64,000 nucleotides of DNA from Parasutterella secunda (GTDB taxonomy: Bacteria; Pseudomonadota; Gammaproteobacteria; Burkholderiales; Burkholderiaceae_F), in NCBI RefSeq assembly GCF_016901835.1, contig NZ_JACJKX010000004.1, forward strand, positions 1 through 64,000, given 5' to 3'. Below are positions 34,601 through 48,600 of the stretch, piece by piece. The translations under genes and the position numbers were made by a program. Every line of letters begins with the position of its first letter. The first letter of the stretch is position 1. Below the pieces are notes generated by a model. That model did not search any database, was not told where the DNA came from, and saw only the letters and a list, made by a program, of their open reading frames with translations.

Positions 34601-37600
34601 CTGTTCCGGTCCGGAAACACTATCTAAGAAATAGTCCGTTCCGGAACCGCCTTCAGCAGCATTGGCTACGAGTTCATAATCGTAACCTCCGCTGGTAATA
34701 GCAGTTAAGCCATTAGCCAAGGCAAATGAAGCGTCTCCCTTACCCACTTCAATGACTTTGATCTTTTCTTCGGCGCCTTTATTTAAATCTTTCGATGTGA
34801 CTTGAACGAAATGCTCTCCGCTTGCCTGATCAATATGTAAACCGGCCTTTCCGTCAACCAGTTCTTCTTGCGAACCTTCGCCGAATGCAACAGACATATT
34901 AAACGTTGCCCCGCTGCCGGAAAGCTTTGCAATATTGACCTTGCCGTTAACATCAACAGTAGTCCCTTTTTGTACCGCTAAATTATTCAGAGAATCACCA
35001 TTGTCAAGAATCACTCCTCCTTGATTCAGGCTTAGATTAAAGTCTGACAGATTTTGTGCAAAATCAATGACATTCGCACCCGTCTTAATAAAGCGACTCG
35101 TTTTATCCGTTATGAAATTCACTTCAAGTAATTCAGATTCTCGAGTTAGAGCTCCATGATATGTCAATTGTGAATTGACTAAGTTGATGGTGCCATTACC
35201 TGACAACTCCCCAAAGATATTACTGTTATCACTATCAGTAATCGTCATAACAGCGTCGGCATCAATAGCCATTGCGCCATTATCCTGAAGAGACAACCCA
35301 CCGATGTTTTGACTGCCATTGACCAATAATGTCGCCGCACCGTCGGTTGTTCCAACAATCACATTTTCAGATTGACCTAGCGTTCCGGCATTAGCAACCA
35401 AAGTAACATTTCCATCTAGCGTAGTGGTACCCGTGTAGCTGTTATTACCGCTCAGGATAACTTTGTTGTCTCCGGTAAAACGAACGGAGCCACCTTCTTT
35501 CCCTTTATTGACGATGTCGGCACTGATTACGTCGCCGTTGACAGCATTCGTTGTTTCAAATACAGCTTCAACTCCATCATAGATAGCTACTTGAGTGACG
35601 GTGTTATACGCTAAACCGATTTCGTCTCCCGAGGCTTGAAGCGATACACCGGTCGTAATATCCGCGATATCTTTGTAATCAACGACTGCTGTTGCTGAAT
35701 GACCGCTGACATTATCAAGCTGCATGGCGGCTTTAGCCTCATTGGCGTCACTACCGATATTGTCGATTAAAACTAAATTCAAATCGATCTCGTCATCGAC
35801 TCGTACAGCCTCCATTAAAGTCCCGCCTGTATAAGCTTGATCAACTTTCACATCAGAATCGACGGTAACTTTGATTTTGGTATCTTGAGCATCGACAACC
35901 TCAACGGAATGCTTATTCATGTCAATAGCATTGGCACTCACTCCCTCAGTCACGAAGTTGCCCCGTCCTTGAGAGAAATCAATGCTGCTGCCACCCGCCA
36001 GCGTCAAATCTCCTCCCATCGTCTGCGATCCATCCATGACTAATGTAGAAGATTGGCCGACATATAACCCATTTTGAGAGGCTAAGTCAGAGTTGGCGTT
36101 TTCTTTATGATTAGAGCCGATCTCAAATGTTGCATTGTCAAAGCGTAAAGTACCTTTGAACTCTGAAGTCACTTTTTCAATATTGAGCTTTTGATTTTCA
36201 CCGTTAAACAAAAGTCCTAATGTGCCCAGGCCTTTAATCTCTTCAAGGTTGTATTGATCTTGACCCGTTTTAATTTCATAGAAGATAGAAGAATCAGAGT
36301 CCATTGAGACCTTATCCAAGCTATCCACACGGCGAACAATTGTTGAGTCAGCTAAAGTTAAATCTTGTTTATCCGACAGACCGAATGTTCCGGTAATACT
36401 CTTAAATTTGAAAGAATCAATATTTTCAAACTTAAAAGGTTTATCGATTTCTACCGATTGATCAGTATTGTTTACATCGAAGTCGTCAAAAACAACTGAA
36501 TTACCGACCGTTCCTTGAATAGATTGACGGTAGTTTGGTGTTGAATTCAAGTCTGTTGTGTTATTGAGAGTCAGCGCAACTTTGTCTCCCAAAGAAATCA
36601 ATCCGGTAAAACTTTCAAGGTTACCGAGGGTGCTGTTGGTCAGGAGCGTTGCGGTTCCATCATCATGAAGATTTTGCAATAAGAAACCACCGGTACCGGC
36701 AAACTGCATTTCAGCGCCGAGTTTGACTTTCAGCGTTCCGGTAAAATCATCAAATAATTTAGATGCTTCAGAAAACAGAAGTGTTCCCTCGGTTAACGTT
36801 AAAGTGCCGGCCCCTTGAAGGTGTCCGTCTCCGATTGTTGCATTTTTTACAACGGATTGGTCAGAGCGCAGATAAGTAGTATTGAGAGCTAGTTCAAGTT
36901 CGCTGCCGGCATTTAATTCGATACGGCTTCCGTGAGAAAGAACGAGTCCGTTTAACTTTTGAGTGCCTTGATTAACCATTTTGTATGTAGAATTTTCTCC
37001 AAGCAAAAGGGCGACACCGCCTTGACCTAAGGCTCCGGACAACGCTTCTAATGTCAGATTTGAATCGACATCAACCAGTCCGTTAAAGTCATTTCGAGAA
37101 TCCGAAAACCGCACAGTGTCTTTCTCTTTGTCCCCGTGAATTTCAATAATTCCGTTACCGATAATGTTTGCACTTAATGTATTGTCAGTAGCTTGAGTTA
37201 AATTAATTTCCAAGGCATGATCAACTTTCTCGTGACCCAATAACTCCAATTGGTTTAAGGAATAACCGACATAAACATCACCCTGAGTTTCACCATTTTC
37301 TTTAATTTGTTCTTTAGCGATGTTATAACCCCAAGTGGCTACAGCCGCTTTTTGGCCGGTCACTGAATTAAACAGATCATAATTTTTTGTGTGATGGCTA
37401 TTCTCATCGAAACCACCTTCTTCATTGCGGGTGACCAAATGAATCCGATCATTTTCACCTAAGATGTGATCGGCCTGAATGATAACTTGCTTATGGGGAG
37501 AATCATCGTAATCGAGAACGGATCCTCCCAATTGGACATTGCCTACTTTATCAATATTGAGATATTTCGTCGGATCCAAAAAGATGTAACCCGGTCCATC

Positions 37601-39349
37601 TAAATGAAGTTCATGAACGGTTAATACGGGGTTTTATGTGTCAGAGTTCTCGGGTTCGAAATGAGTTAAATCTAAAATACCGCCCACTTCACCGGAAGAG
37701 ATATCATTAGCCCAGGCCAAGCGGTCGATTGTTGTCTTATCGGTAATATGAATAATGCCCCCGTGGCCGACGCTTAAGCCCACCGAGTTTTCATTACGAT
37801 TAAAAATAGAGCTTGCTGAATTTTCTACAGTGAAGCGACTATTAGTAACGTGAATCCAACCTTGGTAATTCTTCCACTGTTCCTCATTATCTTCGAGAGT
37901 GAACTGGTAATGAGGCGAGAGACCTTCGACAACAATAATTGACTGATTATCTGTGGAGCTGAAAGTTGTTTCGGTACCCAAGCTCCATTGATCTTGTTCG
38001 CCAGTTGGTTGTGTTTGTTTGATCGTCAGGCTGTTGTACTGATCTTGAGTATTGCCAAGCGACACCAGGCCTTTGATTTGATCTGTACCGTGAACTGTAA
38101 GGGATGAACCGCCCTCAATTATTGTCGAATCGGCGGAGATTTCAGCATTTTGATCGTAAATTACCTTGGAAGCATCTCCGTTTTCTGCTCGAGTTAAAAC
38201 AATCGTCTTTGCATCAATGTCGACCTGATTGGTTCCGGTCGCGGAAACAAATCGAAAATCCCCAGACACATTCACACTGACACTGTCATCAAGACTTTCA
38301 GCGTTATGAACAAAAATCCTCTGCCCCTGAAGTTCAACGGATTTCGTTTCGGTTAAGGAAGCGATGGTGGAGTTTTCATCAATCCGAATATCTCCTTGTA
38401 CAAGGATTGAGTCGTCTTTGCGAACATCTGAATTAATCAACTCAAGCGATGATGTTCCGCCCAAACCAGAACTTGATTGAATAAGGGCGGTAACATTCTC
38501 AAAAGTGGTTGAACCTACGTAATCAGTGTGTGGGAAAAATGTGGTTGATCCTTGGAAAAGATCACCATAATTCAGATCGGTGATTGTCAGTTTATCTTTG
38601 CTCTTATCACGGCCTTGGTAATTAACAGAGCCCTTGCCTAACAATTTTGCATAAAAAGACTGATCTCCATCGATATCCAACGTCAATTCTTGCCCGGACT
38701 GAAGCGAAAGTCCGACTAGCATAGATAAAACTTCAACGTTCACCTCTGTGGACGTACCTGTTTGTGAAGGTAAAGACACTGTTATACCGGTCGTTCCGAC
38801 AGTGGGATCTCCCAAAATATTTTTATTGAGATTTTGAAGTTTATAGGCCCCGTCTCCTAATATGTATATACCCTGCGCAACAGGATCAGTACCGTTGTCC
38901 TGATACACATTTTGCATGAAGTCACGGCTCAAACTATCCGTAATCGAAATGTTCTCACCAGTGAAATCATTAGGATAAGAAAAATTAGTCAGAGTTAAAA
39001 ATTTTTGATTAAATCCCTGAGATTGTTCAATCAAAGATAGGTCAATCTCGGTATCAAAGCGTCTTACCTGATTGAAATCAAAATTAATATTCAGATTCTT
39101 ATCGCTATTACTTATGGATAAGGGATCAGAGTAAGTAACGGATTGATCAAGACCGAACACAATACCATCTGTATAGGATGAATCTATGGTGGCTGCATGG
39201 GTTAAGAGGCTAAACGGCAATAATGTGGCAAACAAGACTCCGGATAGAGAGATAGTGCGGGATTTTTTGCCTTTTGTGTGTTGAACCTCAGAAACGGCAG
39301 TGAACGACTGAGTAACCTGATTCCAAATGGATTTATAAATTCTGTTCAT
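33635..39349 (-). CDS. Autotransporter 1, interrupted by one in-frame stop
   Basis: A type Va autotransporter of about 1,904 codons from the ATG at 39349. It opens with an ESPR extended signal peptide (MNRIYKSIWNQVTQS then TAVSE), then a hydrophobic signal. The passenger is a long repetitive beta-helix rich in Gly/Asn/Ser/Thr. The C-terminus is a roughly 300-residue beta-barrel ending in Phe (GVRYQF). The frame is open throughout except for one TAA at 37634-37636, about 570 codons in. Comparison with autotransporter 3 shows homologous sequence on both sides without a frame change. As it stands it yields a barrel-less 571-residue fragment unless read through, reverted or phase-changed. It may instead be a recent pseudogene or a sequencing error. 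Confidence 0.85.
37634..37636 (-). other. In-frame TAA inside autotransporter 1
   Basis: The downstream frame, including NPVLTVHELHLDGPGYIFL, is the same as the upstream frame and aligns with PFLHVNTLWMEGDGQIRL of autotransporter 3. A single base change (for example CAA or GAA) would restore a full protein. Confidence 0.85.
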
Positions 39350-39641
39350 GGATAACCCCATCAGTGACATGTCTTTCAAGTATTACCCTTTTTCTTCGAA
39401 GAAACCTTAGAGAATTCCCTGAGTTCAGAACAGTAAATACGAAATAACTCAATTGCTGTTTAATTTAACCTTCTGATTAATAACAAAATTTAAATAAAAA
39501 TCAATTTGAAATGAAAATTTGAATAAACATTTATATTGATTACTTAGAAAATTACAAAATTGATCGTTAACAAAATTGTTGTAATGGCATAATTGGTCCG
39601 TCATATTTCCCTATTAATATTGTTTTCTTAAGCTTCTGACT
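39350..39641. promoter_or_regulatory. AT-rich divergent control region between autotransporters 1 and 2
   Basis: 292 bases without a gene, strongly AT-rich. A perfect 14-bp palindrome TTTCTTCGAAGAAA lies at 39391-39404, about 42 bases upstream of autotransporter 1. AACAA/TTGTT inverted arms lie at 39569-39580, next to TTGATCGTTAACAA (39560-39573), which is one base off an FNR-like TTGAT-N4-ATCAA site. Promoters for both genes must lie here but no consensus pair stands out. Confidence 0.45.
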
Positions 39642-42600
39642 ATGAACAAAATCTACAAATCGATTTGGAATGCTGTCACTCAAAGCTATACGGCTGTATC
39701 TGAGGCACAAAAAACTTTAGGTAAAAAATCACGTTCATCAAGTATGGTTATCAGTGCCGCTCTTGCATCCCTGATTTTGTCCGGGTCAGAAATAACGCTT
39801 GCTGCAGAACACATCTATCCGGATGAATCAATCAATTGGAATCAGCTTATTGATGGTGACTCATATTTAATTAATCAAGATTTGTCACTGACAGGTGTTT
39901 CAATTAAAGGTAACAAGAACTCCTTTATTCTTAAAGATGGAGCCACTTTAACCCTGAACAAAGATCAAAATGGGGGGGGGGCACCTACAAATTAACGGTG
40001 GCTCTATTAAAGGAAACTACGTAACGATTAATATATTTGGGGTCGGTACCAGAATATCAGACGATAAACCTGAAGCGACAACTGAGACAAGCAGTTATTT
40101 TTACGGGGATAATATCCTACAGTTAGATGAAAATTCTGTTATTAATGCTGTAGATTACGATTCTGTAACAGACTATCATGGAGGCACACTGCGTATCAAC
40201 GGTGATAACAGCAATTTTAATGGAACTTTAAATGCACACTCTCTGGTACTAAATAATGTCAATGCATATGGTGATGAGGCTAAAGTCACCGCTTACAGCC
40301 TATTATTTGAAGGTCTGAAGGATAACACTACTCCTAATCTTTATGACACCGATGTGACTTTTAACTATTCTTACGGCGGTGATGTTTCCGGTGAAATAGA
40401 TAACGTTGCGGGTCAGGTAACAATTGGGTCCAGTCAAGCTCATGCCAATGTTCAATACGCTACCGGCCTGAAAATGAATAATGTTCGCTCAACAACCATA
40501 CAAATTGGCGGCGAACTTACTGTCGACGCCGAAGGAAAGTCAGACTTTTACAACAATCTTTTAGGTTCAATTGTCAGAATTCATGGTCAAAAAGCCTATC
40601 TTGATTCCATCGGTGTCTTACGAATTAATAATCTTCAATTATTAAGTTCAAATGCTGAAACATCTAATCCATTTCATATTTCGAGTTCGGATGGGTATGG
40701 TTATTTATATATAGATGCAAATGGAAAAGAATTTTCTATTGCGGACCAATATGTCTTCGGTATAGAAAAATTATCTGAGGATCAACAACGATTTGCAGGG
40801 ATGTTCCAGCTCAACAACGGAACAATAAATTTAGATAAGAACCAGGTTGACAGAATATTTGATCCCGCTGAAGTGTCCGGATGGAATTACGCTTTATATT
40901 CAGCAGGTTTCCTTGCCGGCACTAACACTACAGTTTTGCTCGACAACACAGGGAGTAATTCATACATTACTCTCGGCCGATTCGGATGGGGAACGGAAGG
41001 TGCAGTTATTGACTTTTCATCAGTCAACTTTAATTTAAGTTCTGATTATCCCTATCGTGTGCGTCAACTTTATACAGCCGCTAACAGTAACTATATCGGT
41101 TTAGAGATGAATCAAATTTTTGATGCCGACTCTAACCTATTTGAATTACAGAATCAGCAGAATCAGGTTTTGCTGTCGTTTGACAATAGCACTGTAAAAG
41201 ATTTATCAAATAGCGATTTCGCAATCACCGATTCCTCTTTTACAAGTATTTTGAATGAAGGTAATGGTGAAATCGCCAAATATTATTGGAACATTTCTCC
41301 GGTTGTAGCAAATCAAAAGTTGTCAGTTGACTATGAATTATCTCAACTGGAATTATTAGGCGGTATTGAAGGAAATAATTACGAATCGCTGCAATATACT
41401 GTTTTAGTCGAAGAGGGACAGCCTTCAGGACAATCAATTGATGTTGATGTTACTGGAAGCGGTATTTTGACTTTAAAGGCTTCTGAAAACGATCCTAAAA
41501 ACTTAGGCATTGTTTCAATTAACGGGTCCTTGAATTTTAACGGAGCTCTGGCCGTATACGACGGGGTCCAAGTAAATGTCAATCGGGATTCAAAAGAAAC
41601 AACATCGAGTCCATCTTTGCAACTGCTTGGACAGAACAGTTCCTTTAGCACAAATTCACAGATTATTGTCGGTGGTTTAGCGACAGATCAAGATGAACAT
41701 ACAATTTACCTTAGTTCTCCCGATTCACAATTAAAGATAACAGACGATAACGTTGTTTCTCTTACTGGGTCAATTGATGCTCAAAAAGGCAACTATCTTG
41801 GAGAAAAGACTGGTCTTCAAGGTAGCGGCACATTAGTATTGGATTCTACTAATCTCACGGTTGAAAATGCGTCCAATACTTTTAACAATGCTTTTACCGG
41901 TTCTGTCGATCTTGTATCAGGTGATAATCTCCCCTCCTCTTTGACTATTTCAACGGGCAAACTTCAAAACGCATCATTTATTGGAGCTATTGGAGACACC
42001 ATAACTTTTAGAGATGAAGCCAGCGCGGTATTGAGCTCTATACCTAACGTCCAAGGAGCGGACTTCAGTCTTTTTGCCGGCCAAATTAAACTTGGTAAAA
42101 ATTCGTATGAAATTGCTGACAGCAATGCTGTAAATGATCAGGCTACTTTCTCTGTACAAGATAGTAAAATCATTTTTGGTAGTAATTATGACGGTGCATT
42201 TGATAACAGTATCGATGGTTCCTCTTCCAATTGGATCCTTCAAGAGAGCGCAGATGTCACAGTAAATGCTCAGACATCTTCGAAAAAAGCTGTTAAAAAC
42301 ATTCATATCAACGGTGGGGCGGAACTTCACCTTATAAATGGAACCGAGTTTGGAGCATTGCAACAATTTGCTGACGTCGTTTCCTTCACAGGTAACGGAA
42401 CTTTAGATCTTAATCGCTACCAATTAACTGATACAGAGATTAATTTAGCTGACACCGGTAATGTACTTTTTAACGGCATCTTGTCATTGACCGGTAATTC
42501 TGTTTTCACACTCACTAAAGATCAACATCAATACGGTTCGTTTGTTCAAACCGGATCTGAATTAGTCGTACAAAATTCAACAACACTGTCTTCTTTAGAG

Positions 42601-45600
42601 TTCGGTTCTTCTCAAGAAGGATCTGAAGCCCGCTTAACCCTAAAGGGTGATTCTGTTCTTAATGTTACTGGTAACTTGACAGCCGGAAATGGGGTTCACG
42701 TTCAAGTAGACGACAATCGCGGTTTTGCGGATACCCAAAAAATCAATCTCCTGGCTCAAGATGAAGGTTGGAATCACATCCTGATCACTGCCTCATCTGC
42801 TGATATTACCAATAACAGTTTCCATATTGTTGCAGGTGACACAACAATCACGCCAGAAGGTCGTATCAGCCTTACCCTTCAAGAAGGTGTTACTGGAACG
42901 TATCAACAGGGGTTGTATTCAAGTAACCAGGCCAACAATGAATGGCAACTGGGTATTGGTTTTCAGTTAACAAAATTAGCTCTTGATGAAACAGCTGATT
43001 TAACACTAACTGCTGAATCTGACAACAACGCCACCGATCTCGATAATATAGAGCTCAGTGGAGCGGGTCGCATTAATATCAAAAATGATGTAACAATTAA
43101 AGCTTCTGACAGTAGCGATTACGAAGGAATATTTAACGTTGCTGAGTCCTCTTCACTGACCTTGTCTGGTGCCGATGTCGGTAGCAAAATTCAACTGACT
43201 GATTCAAATTCAGCATTACTCATTAATTCAAATCAGGCATTACACCTTGATGCTGTTCATGGCGGTCAACTCACGATCAATGATCAAGCTGAATTAACGC
43301 TGACAGGATTGTCGACCAGCGATAACCTCAATGAGCTCGGAACCGATGCTAAACTTGAAATGAAGGGCACCGGAACTCTGCGTTTAGATGGTAATACGAA
43401 TGTATCCAGTCATTTTGCCGCTTCTCTGTTAAACGGTTTTAATGGTTCCCTACTGTTAAATAACGGTTCCGTTCTTGCATTATCTGAAAGCACCGACACA
43501 CTTGTAAGTTTGACAGCTCTCACTAAAGATCAGAATGACAGAACCCAATCCGGAACAGTTGAATTATTGAAGGGACAATATCAATTCTCTACAAATTCAG
43601 ACTTTGATGGGACCTTTGATATTACCGATGCGAGTTTAACTCTTACTGCTGATGCTGAAGAATTAAAGACGAAACTGAGTTCAGCAGAAAACTCCCCTTC
43701 AGCCAAAGTGATCGTTCAAAAGGGCGACGCTGACGAGTTATTGATCAACGGTAATCTTGGCAAAGACTATAACGGAAGCTGGGAAATTTCTGACAATGCC
43801 GTTTTACACCTTAACCAAACACAAGTGGGCGGAATTTTTACCGTCGATAAAGATGGCACACTGAAAGTATCCGGATCGAGTGAAGCCGGCGCCCCAACTG
43901 TATTTGGTAATACAGTTTCCGGCGGACAATTCGTTGTTAACAGTGGATTTGTACTTTTAGGTTCATCAGATAGGCAGCTCGATAACTTAACGACCACCAT
44001 TAACAACGATGCAGTTCTGGCTACAACCAATTTTGATTCTTTGTCTTCAGAAAGTTATAACATCGGCGGTCGTTTAATTATTGCCGACTCCACGGCTGAA
44101 AACAATGCCCTGACTTTAGGCAATTTCAAGGCTACCGGAAATGGCGTTTTACAACTTTTAGTTGGCACTGAAAACAATGTTGGCACGTTGGATTTTGCTT
44201 CTGACAATACTTTGGATTTAACAGGATTTAATGGTGAAATCCTTTTGTCGCGTGGCACTTATACTTTCGATGTCAATGACACTGGTTTTACCGGTTCAAC
44301 AGCCTCATTTGGTGTCGCTCACCAAGGTGTTTTTAAAATCTCAGGCCAATTAAATGTATCTGGACCTGATTCTGGAACATTCATTTTTGATTCCATTCAA
44401 AGGGAAACAGGAGAGTATGTCGGAGGCGGCACAATTGACTTGACTGACTATACGGGCGACTATGACCAACCCGCCATGCACGTTAATACTTTGCAAGTCA
44501 ATGCAGCAGGCTATATAAAAATTAATCCTCAAAACTGGTTAACCGGTGCTGATGAGCAAGCTCCTGAAAATGATGTCAATATACTTGATGCCGATGATAC
44601 ATATAGTGACAGATTTATTTTGGTTGCAGACCAAATTTTAGGAACTGGCGAAGGCGGTGCAGTCAATTCTGAAATCCATTTAGTTGACGAAAATGGCAAT
44701 CCTATTGATAAAGGTGAAAGCCTTAAGGTGTTTCAGTATAGTGACAGCGATAATCAAAAATACGATGTCGCCGTCGGTCATTGGGGTTATGATGCGAACA
44801 TTGTGACCAGCTCTGACAAGGATAACCCAACCAAGGGGGTGGCAATCGGCTACCAACTGACTCAAATTGATTTAAAGCAAATTAAAGAGCATCCTGAGGC
44901 AGGGTTAATAATTTCTGCTAATCGAGACAATCCCACTGACGAAACCAATACACTCAGTGCCTTAGTAACGGGTAAGGGTACGATTTATATTGATTCAACA
45001 CTGGACAATAATGAAAGTACTGCAATCCGAATGAGCCACATTAACAATACCTTCAGCGGTAATGTGGTCGTTAAGGAAAATTCGCATTTAATTGCTTCCG
45101 CTGCCTACACCCTAGGGGCCGGTGATAATAACACTGAAACGGATCCTAACAAGCTGGTCTCAGTTTATCTTAGACACAATGCTGCCTTGACGTTGGGCGA
45201 TAATATCGAAAGCAATCTTGGCACTCAACGTTTAGCCAAAATTGAGGCTCTTGACGGATCTGTCGTTACTCTGGCCAACAACAGTTTGTATCTTGTGGGG
45301 AATGACAATTATCAGTCGCATTTTGCCAAAGGTTCGACTGTTGCAATTATGGAAGGAGCTAAACAAAGTAATCTTGCTATTGTTTCAGGTAGTGCCGTTT
45401 TTGACGATGCTTCAGGAACGCTCAATAAGTTTCTGGCTTCTGACGGCAGTCATTTGACAATACGAAACGGAGCTGTTGTTCAATTTGATGGGCAAGATGG
45501 TACACCCTTTAATTTGAACCATCTGAGAGGATCAGGTACCGCCCTTATCAACACCGATACGCAATTGGGCGATAACAGCAATTTCAGCGGTCTGTATCAA

Positions 45601-48600
45601 GTTACAGATCATTCGTTGACAATGTCTGACACCAGCGCCCATTGGAACTCGCAATCAAGTGTTTCATTGTCACATGCCACGTTTGACCTTGCCCCCTTAA
45701 ACGGCACGGTTTCTCTGAATAATCTTACTTCAGCCAGTGACTCGGCTATTAAGATGGGTACGGTCGAATTGTTTAATCCGACGTTAAACAGTACCGTACT
45801 TCAAATTCAAAGCGCCGAACTGAACAATACACAGTTTGTAATTGACGCTGATCAGGATGTTACCCTAGCCAACACCAATCAATTGCTCAATGTCGATGCT
45901 TCTGACGGCGTTAACACCAAAATTTTAGGTTCTAGCGGCTCATTTGAAACGGCAGATTTGTCCCTTAAGGTTAATGGCAAAGATAGCTTAAACGATCTTT
46001 CATCCCGTCTATCCATAGCCGGAAGTGAAATCGGTACGCTTACCTACGATCTTAAACTCGTCACGACAGAAGACTCGATAGCAGTTAACAGTCATGCCAA
46101 AACTTTAGCGATTGATGAGGGTAAAACTCTCTCGTTAGTTGGAAGTTATGATCCTTCATCGGCTGAAAATCAAAACACTTCAACGTTGGATATTGAACTT
46201 ATCAATGGAACGGGAACCGTAGAAGTAAACGGAGCGGTCAAACTTTCCCAAGAAAATAATTTCGGTAATCTCAATGTGTTATCCGGTGCCGATGTTTATC
46301 TTGATAACACGCAAATTCTCAATAAGGGTCAAAGTACCTTAAATGGACTTGTCCACTCAGATTCCGGCAAGACCGCTCTTCAAATCAATGAAGGTGCTGA
46401 GCTTGTTACTACCCTTTACCAAACAGAACTGAAGGACAGTATTCGATTAAACGGCGGAACATTCTCCATTCAAGGAAGCGGAAGTATTGAAGAAGACACT
46501 CCCCTGCTTGTTTCAGACCTGATTGTTTCCGCTCCGGATTCAACACTCAATATCAGTAATGTCAAAGGAACCATCACCAATGACATGTTTAAGACTGCCG
46601 CAGGGCTTGACGAACGTCTTACGCTAAACATCAAAGATGGCTCCTTAATCATCATTGAAAAAGATGAATCGGCCATCTCTAGTTCGATGTCTACATTAGG
46701 AACCGTTACGATCGGTGACAATAACCAGGACAGCCCCGAGTCTGCCCTCCACGTCAGAACTTCAGGCTCCTCTTTTAATGCTGCAACCGAGTCTGATATC
46801 ACCATTAATGAAAATGGGGTTCTGCATTATGACCTTACGGTTGAAGATGTTGAAACAGACGAAGCGGTAATCGGACGAATCTCCAGTTTGTCTGGTAATG
46901 GCAAATTAGAAGTTCATCTTTTGCATGATGGAGAAACCTCTCCCGGTCATTTGCATGAGGTTATTTTTGCCGGTGGTGAAAGACAAAATATCGACTTTTC
47001 CGGTACCTTTAGTTTAATCAACGGGGTCTTTACTTTCGGTACGGATTCAGGAGAAACCTACCGCTTCAATCATGAATTGGCTCAACAAGTTAGGTTGGAA
47101 GCCGGTGCTGACAGTGTCTTCCGTGTCATGGGCGAGACATCCGTTTTAGGCTTGACTTTAGATGCCTCTTCAACTTTGGACTTAAGTCAAATTGGTACGC
47201 CTGACAACAACTACGGATCAAGTTCCAATTTGCTCCACGTTGACGATAATGGAATCTTCACCGCACAGTCCGGTTCTACCATTAAAATCAATAAGAGCGA
47301 TTTCACGGCAGAAACCTCTCTGCACGGTGCAATTGACACGATTGATGAAGAAAACGGCTACGACTTTGCTTCTGTTGTCAACAGTAATGCCCAAGCTTAT
47401 GAAAGTAAATTCTTCCAAATCGTAGACGGTAGCGTTGACATAGGCAATCGCGTATCCCTTAAAGATGAAAACGGTGCTCTTTTAGGGGAAGAAATTACCA
47501 TTGCCCTTTACGAAAAGGACTCTGGTACGCATCTGGCGGATTTGATCGGCGGTTGGTCTACCATTGCCGATGAGACCGGTCTTTACGTTGGTCAACGCGT
47601 TGAAGGGATCCGACTTGATCAGACTTCAATTAATCTCTTTAGTCAACCGAACGAAACAGTGACGATCAATCAATGGATTGAGTCTAAAAATGATCAAGTC
47701 AATCTCAATATTACGCAAGGAACGATTGCACTCACCGGCGACGCAACTGACTTTGCCGGTGACGTCATAGTTCACGAAAATGCCAATTTAATCGTTGCGC
47801 ATGACGGAGCCTTGGGCGGAGAAGTCGGGGGTTCTTCTGCTGCCGGTTTGCAGTTAGAGAAAAATGCAACGGCTGAAATCCGCGAAGCTGTCAATCAGAC
47901 CATTACCGGTCTTTTGGTAGCAGAAGGCGCCACATTGCATCTTCATGATGACTCTGTTTTAACCCTGTCAGTCGAAAGCTCAGAAACACAAACACATCTG
48001 GACGGTGTTCTGATCGGTAAAGCAGACAGTGTGTTTAATACAACGGGACAGGTTCTCGTCAAGGATACGACTGACTTGAGTCAAATGCAGGGAACCCTAC
48101 ACATGCAGTCTGATGCTGATGCATGGGTTTTCTCAATTGAGGAGGATAAGAGCTTTACGAGTGGCTCCATCGTAAACGGCCAAGTCATTAAAGATGGAGC
48201 CGGTACCCTTGAGTTAGGCCTTCAACAATTCAATGACGGCTCTACGTCCGTTACTGTCACGAAGGGTGGTTTAACTTTTGCCAATTGGAATAGTGCCGGC
48301 TCAGCTTTAAATCTCAAGAACTTTACCTTAACTGAGACGGCCGAAGCTTTCCGATTGTCCGGCAACATGCGTCTTAACAATGGTCGGGGTACTTTTACTA
48401 ACCAAGGAACTGTTTTCGTTGGTGAAGATGCAACCGGTGAAACAGACTTTGCCACTCGATTCATCCGAGGTAATTGGACCGGAAACGGCACGATTGTCTT
48501 TGATGTCTATTTGGGTGATAACACTCCAACCGGTGTAGAGGAAGATCTTGTTGAAGAAACAAAAGAAAATACCTCAAAAACAAACGAGCGAGTGGATGCC

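Noticed and set aside
37634-37636. Recoding of the stop as selenocysteine
   Set aside because: The codon is TAA, not TGA, and the surrounding passenger has no redox site.
39560-39573. FNR site as firm regulatory call
   Set aside because: One mismatch in the second half-site and the AT-rich context make chance likely; kept only as a note.
39286-39705. Inverted ESPR-coding repeats that could flip the divergent promoter region
   Set aside because: The two signal-coding ends are similar as proteins, but the DNA has only short matches, too little for efficient inversion.
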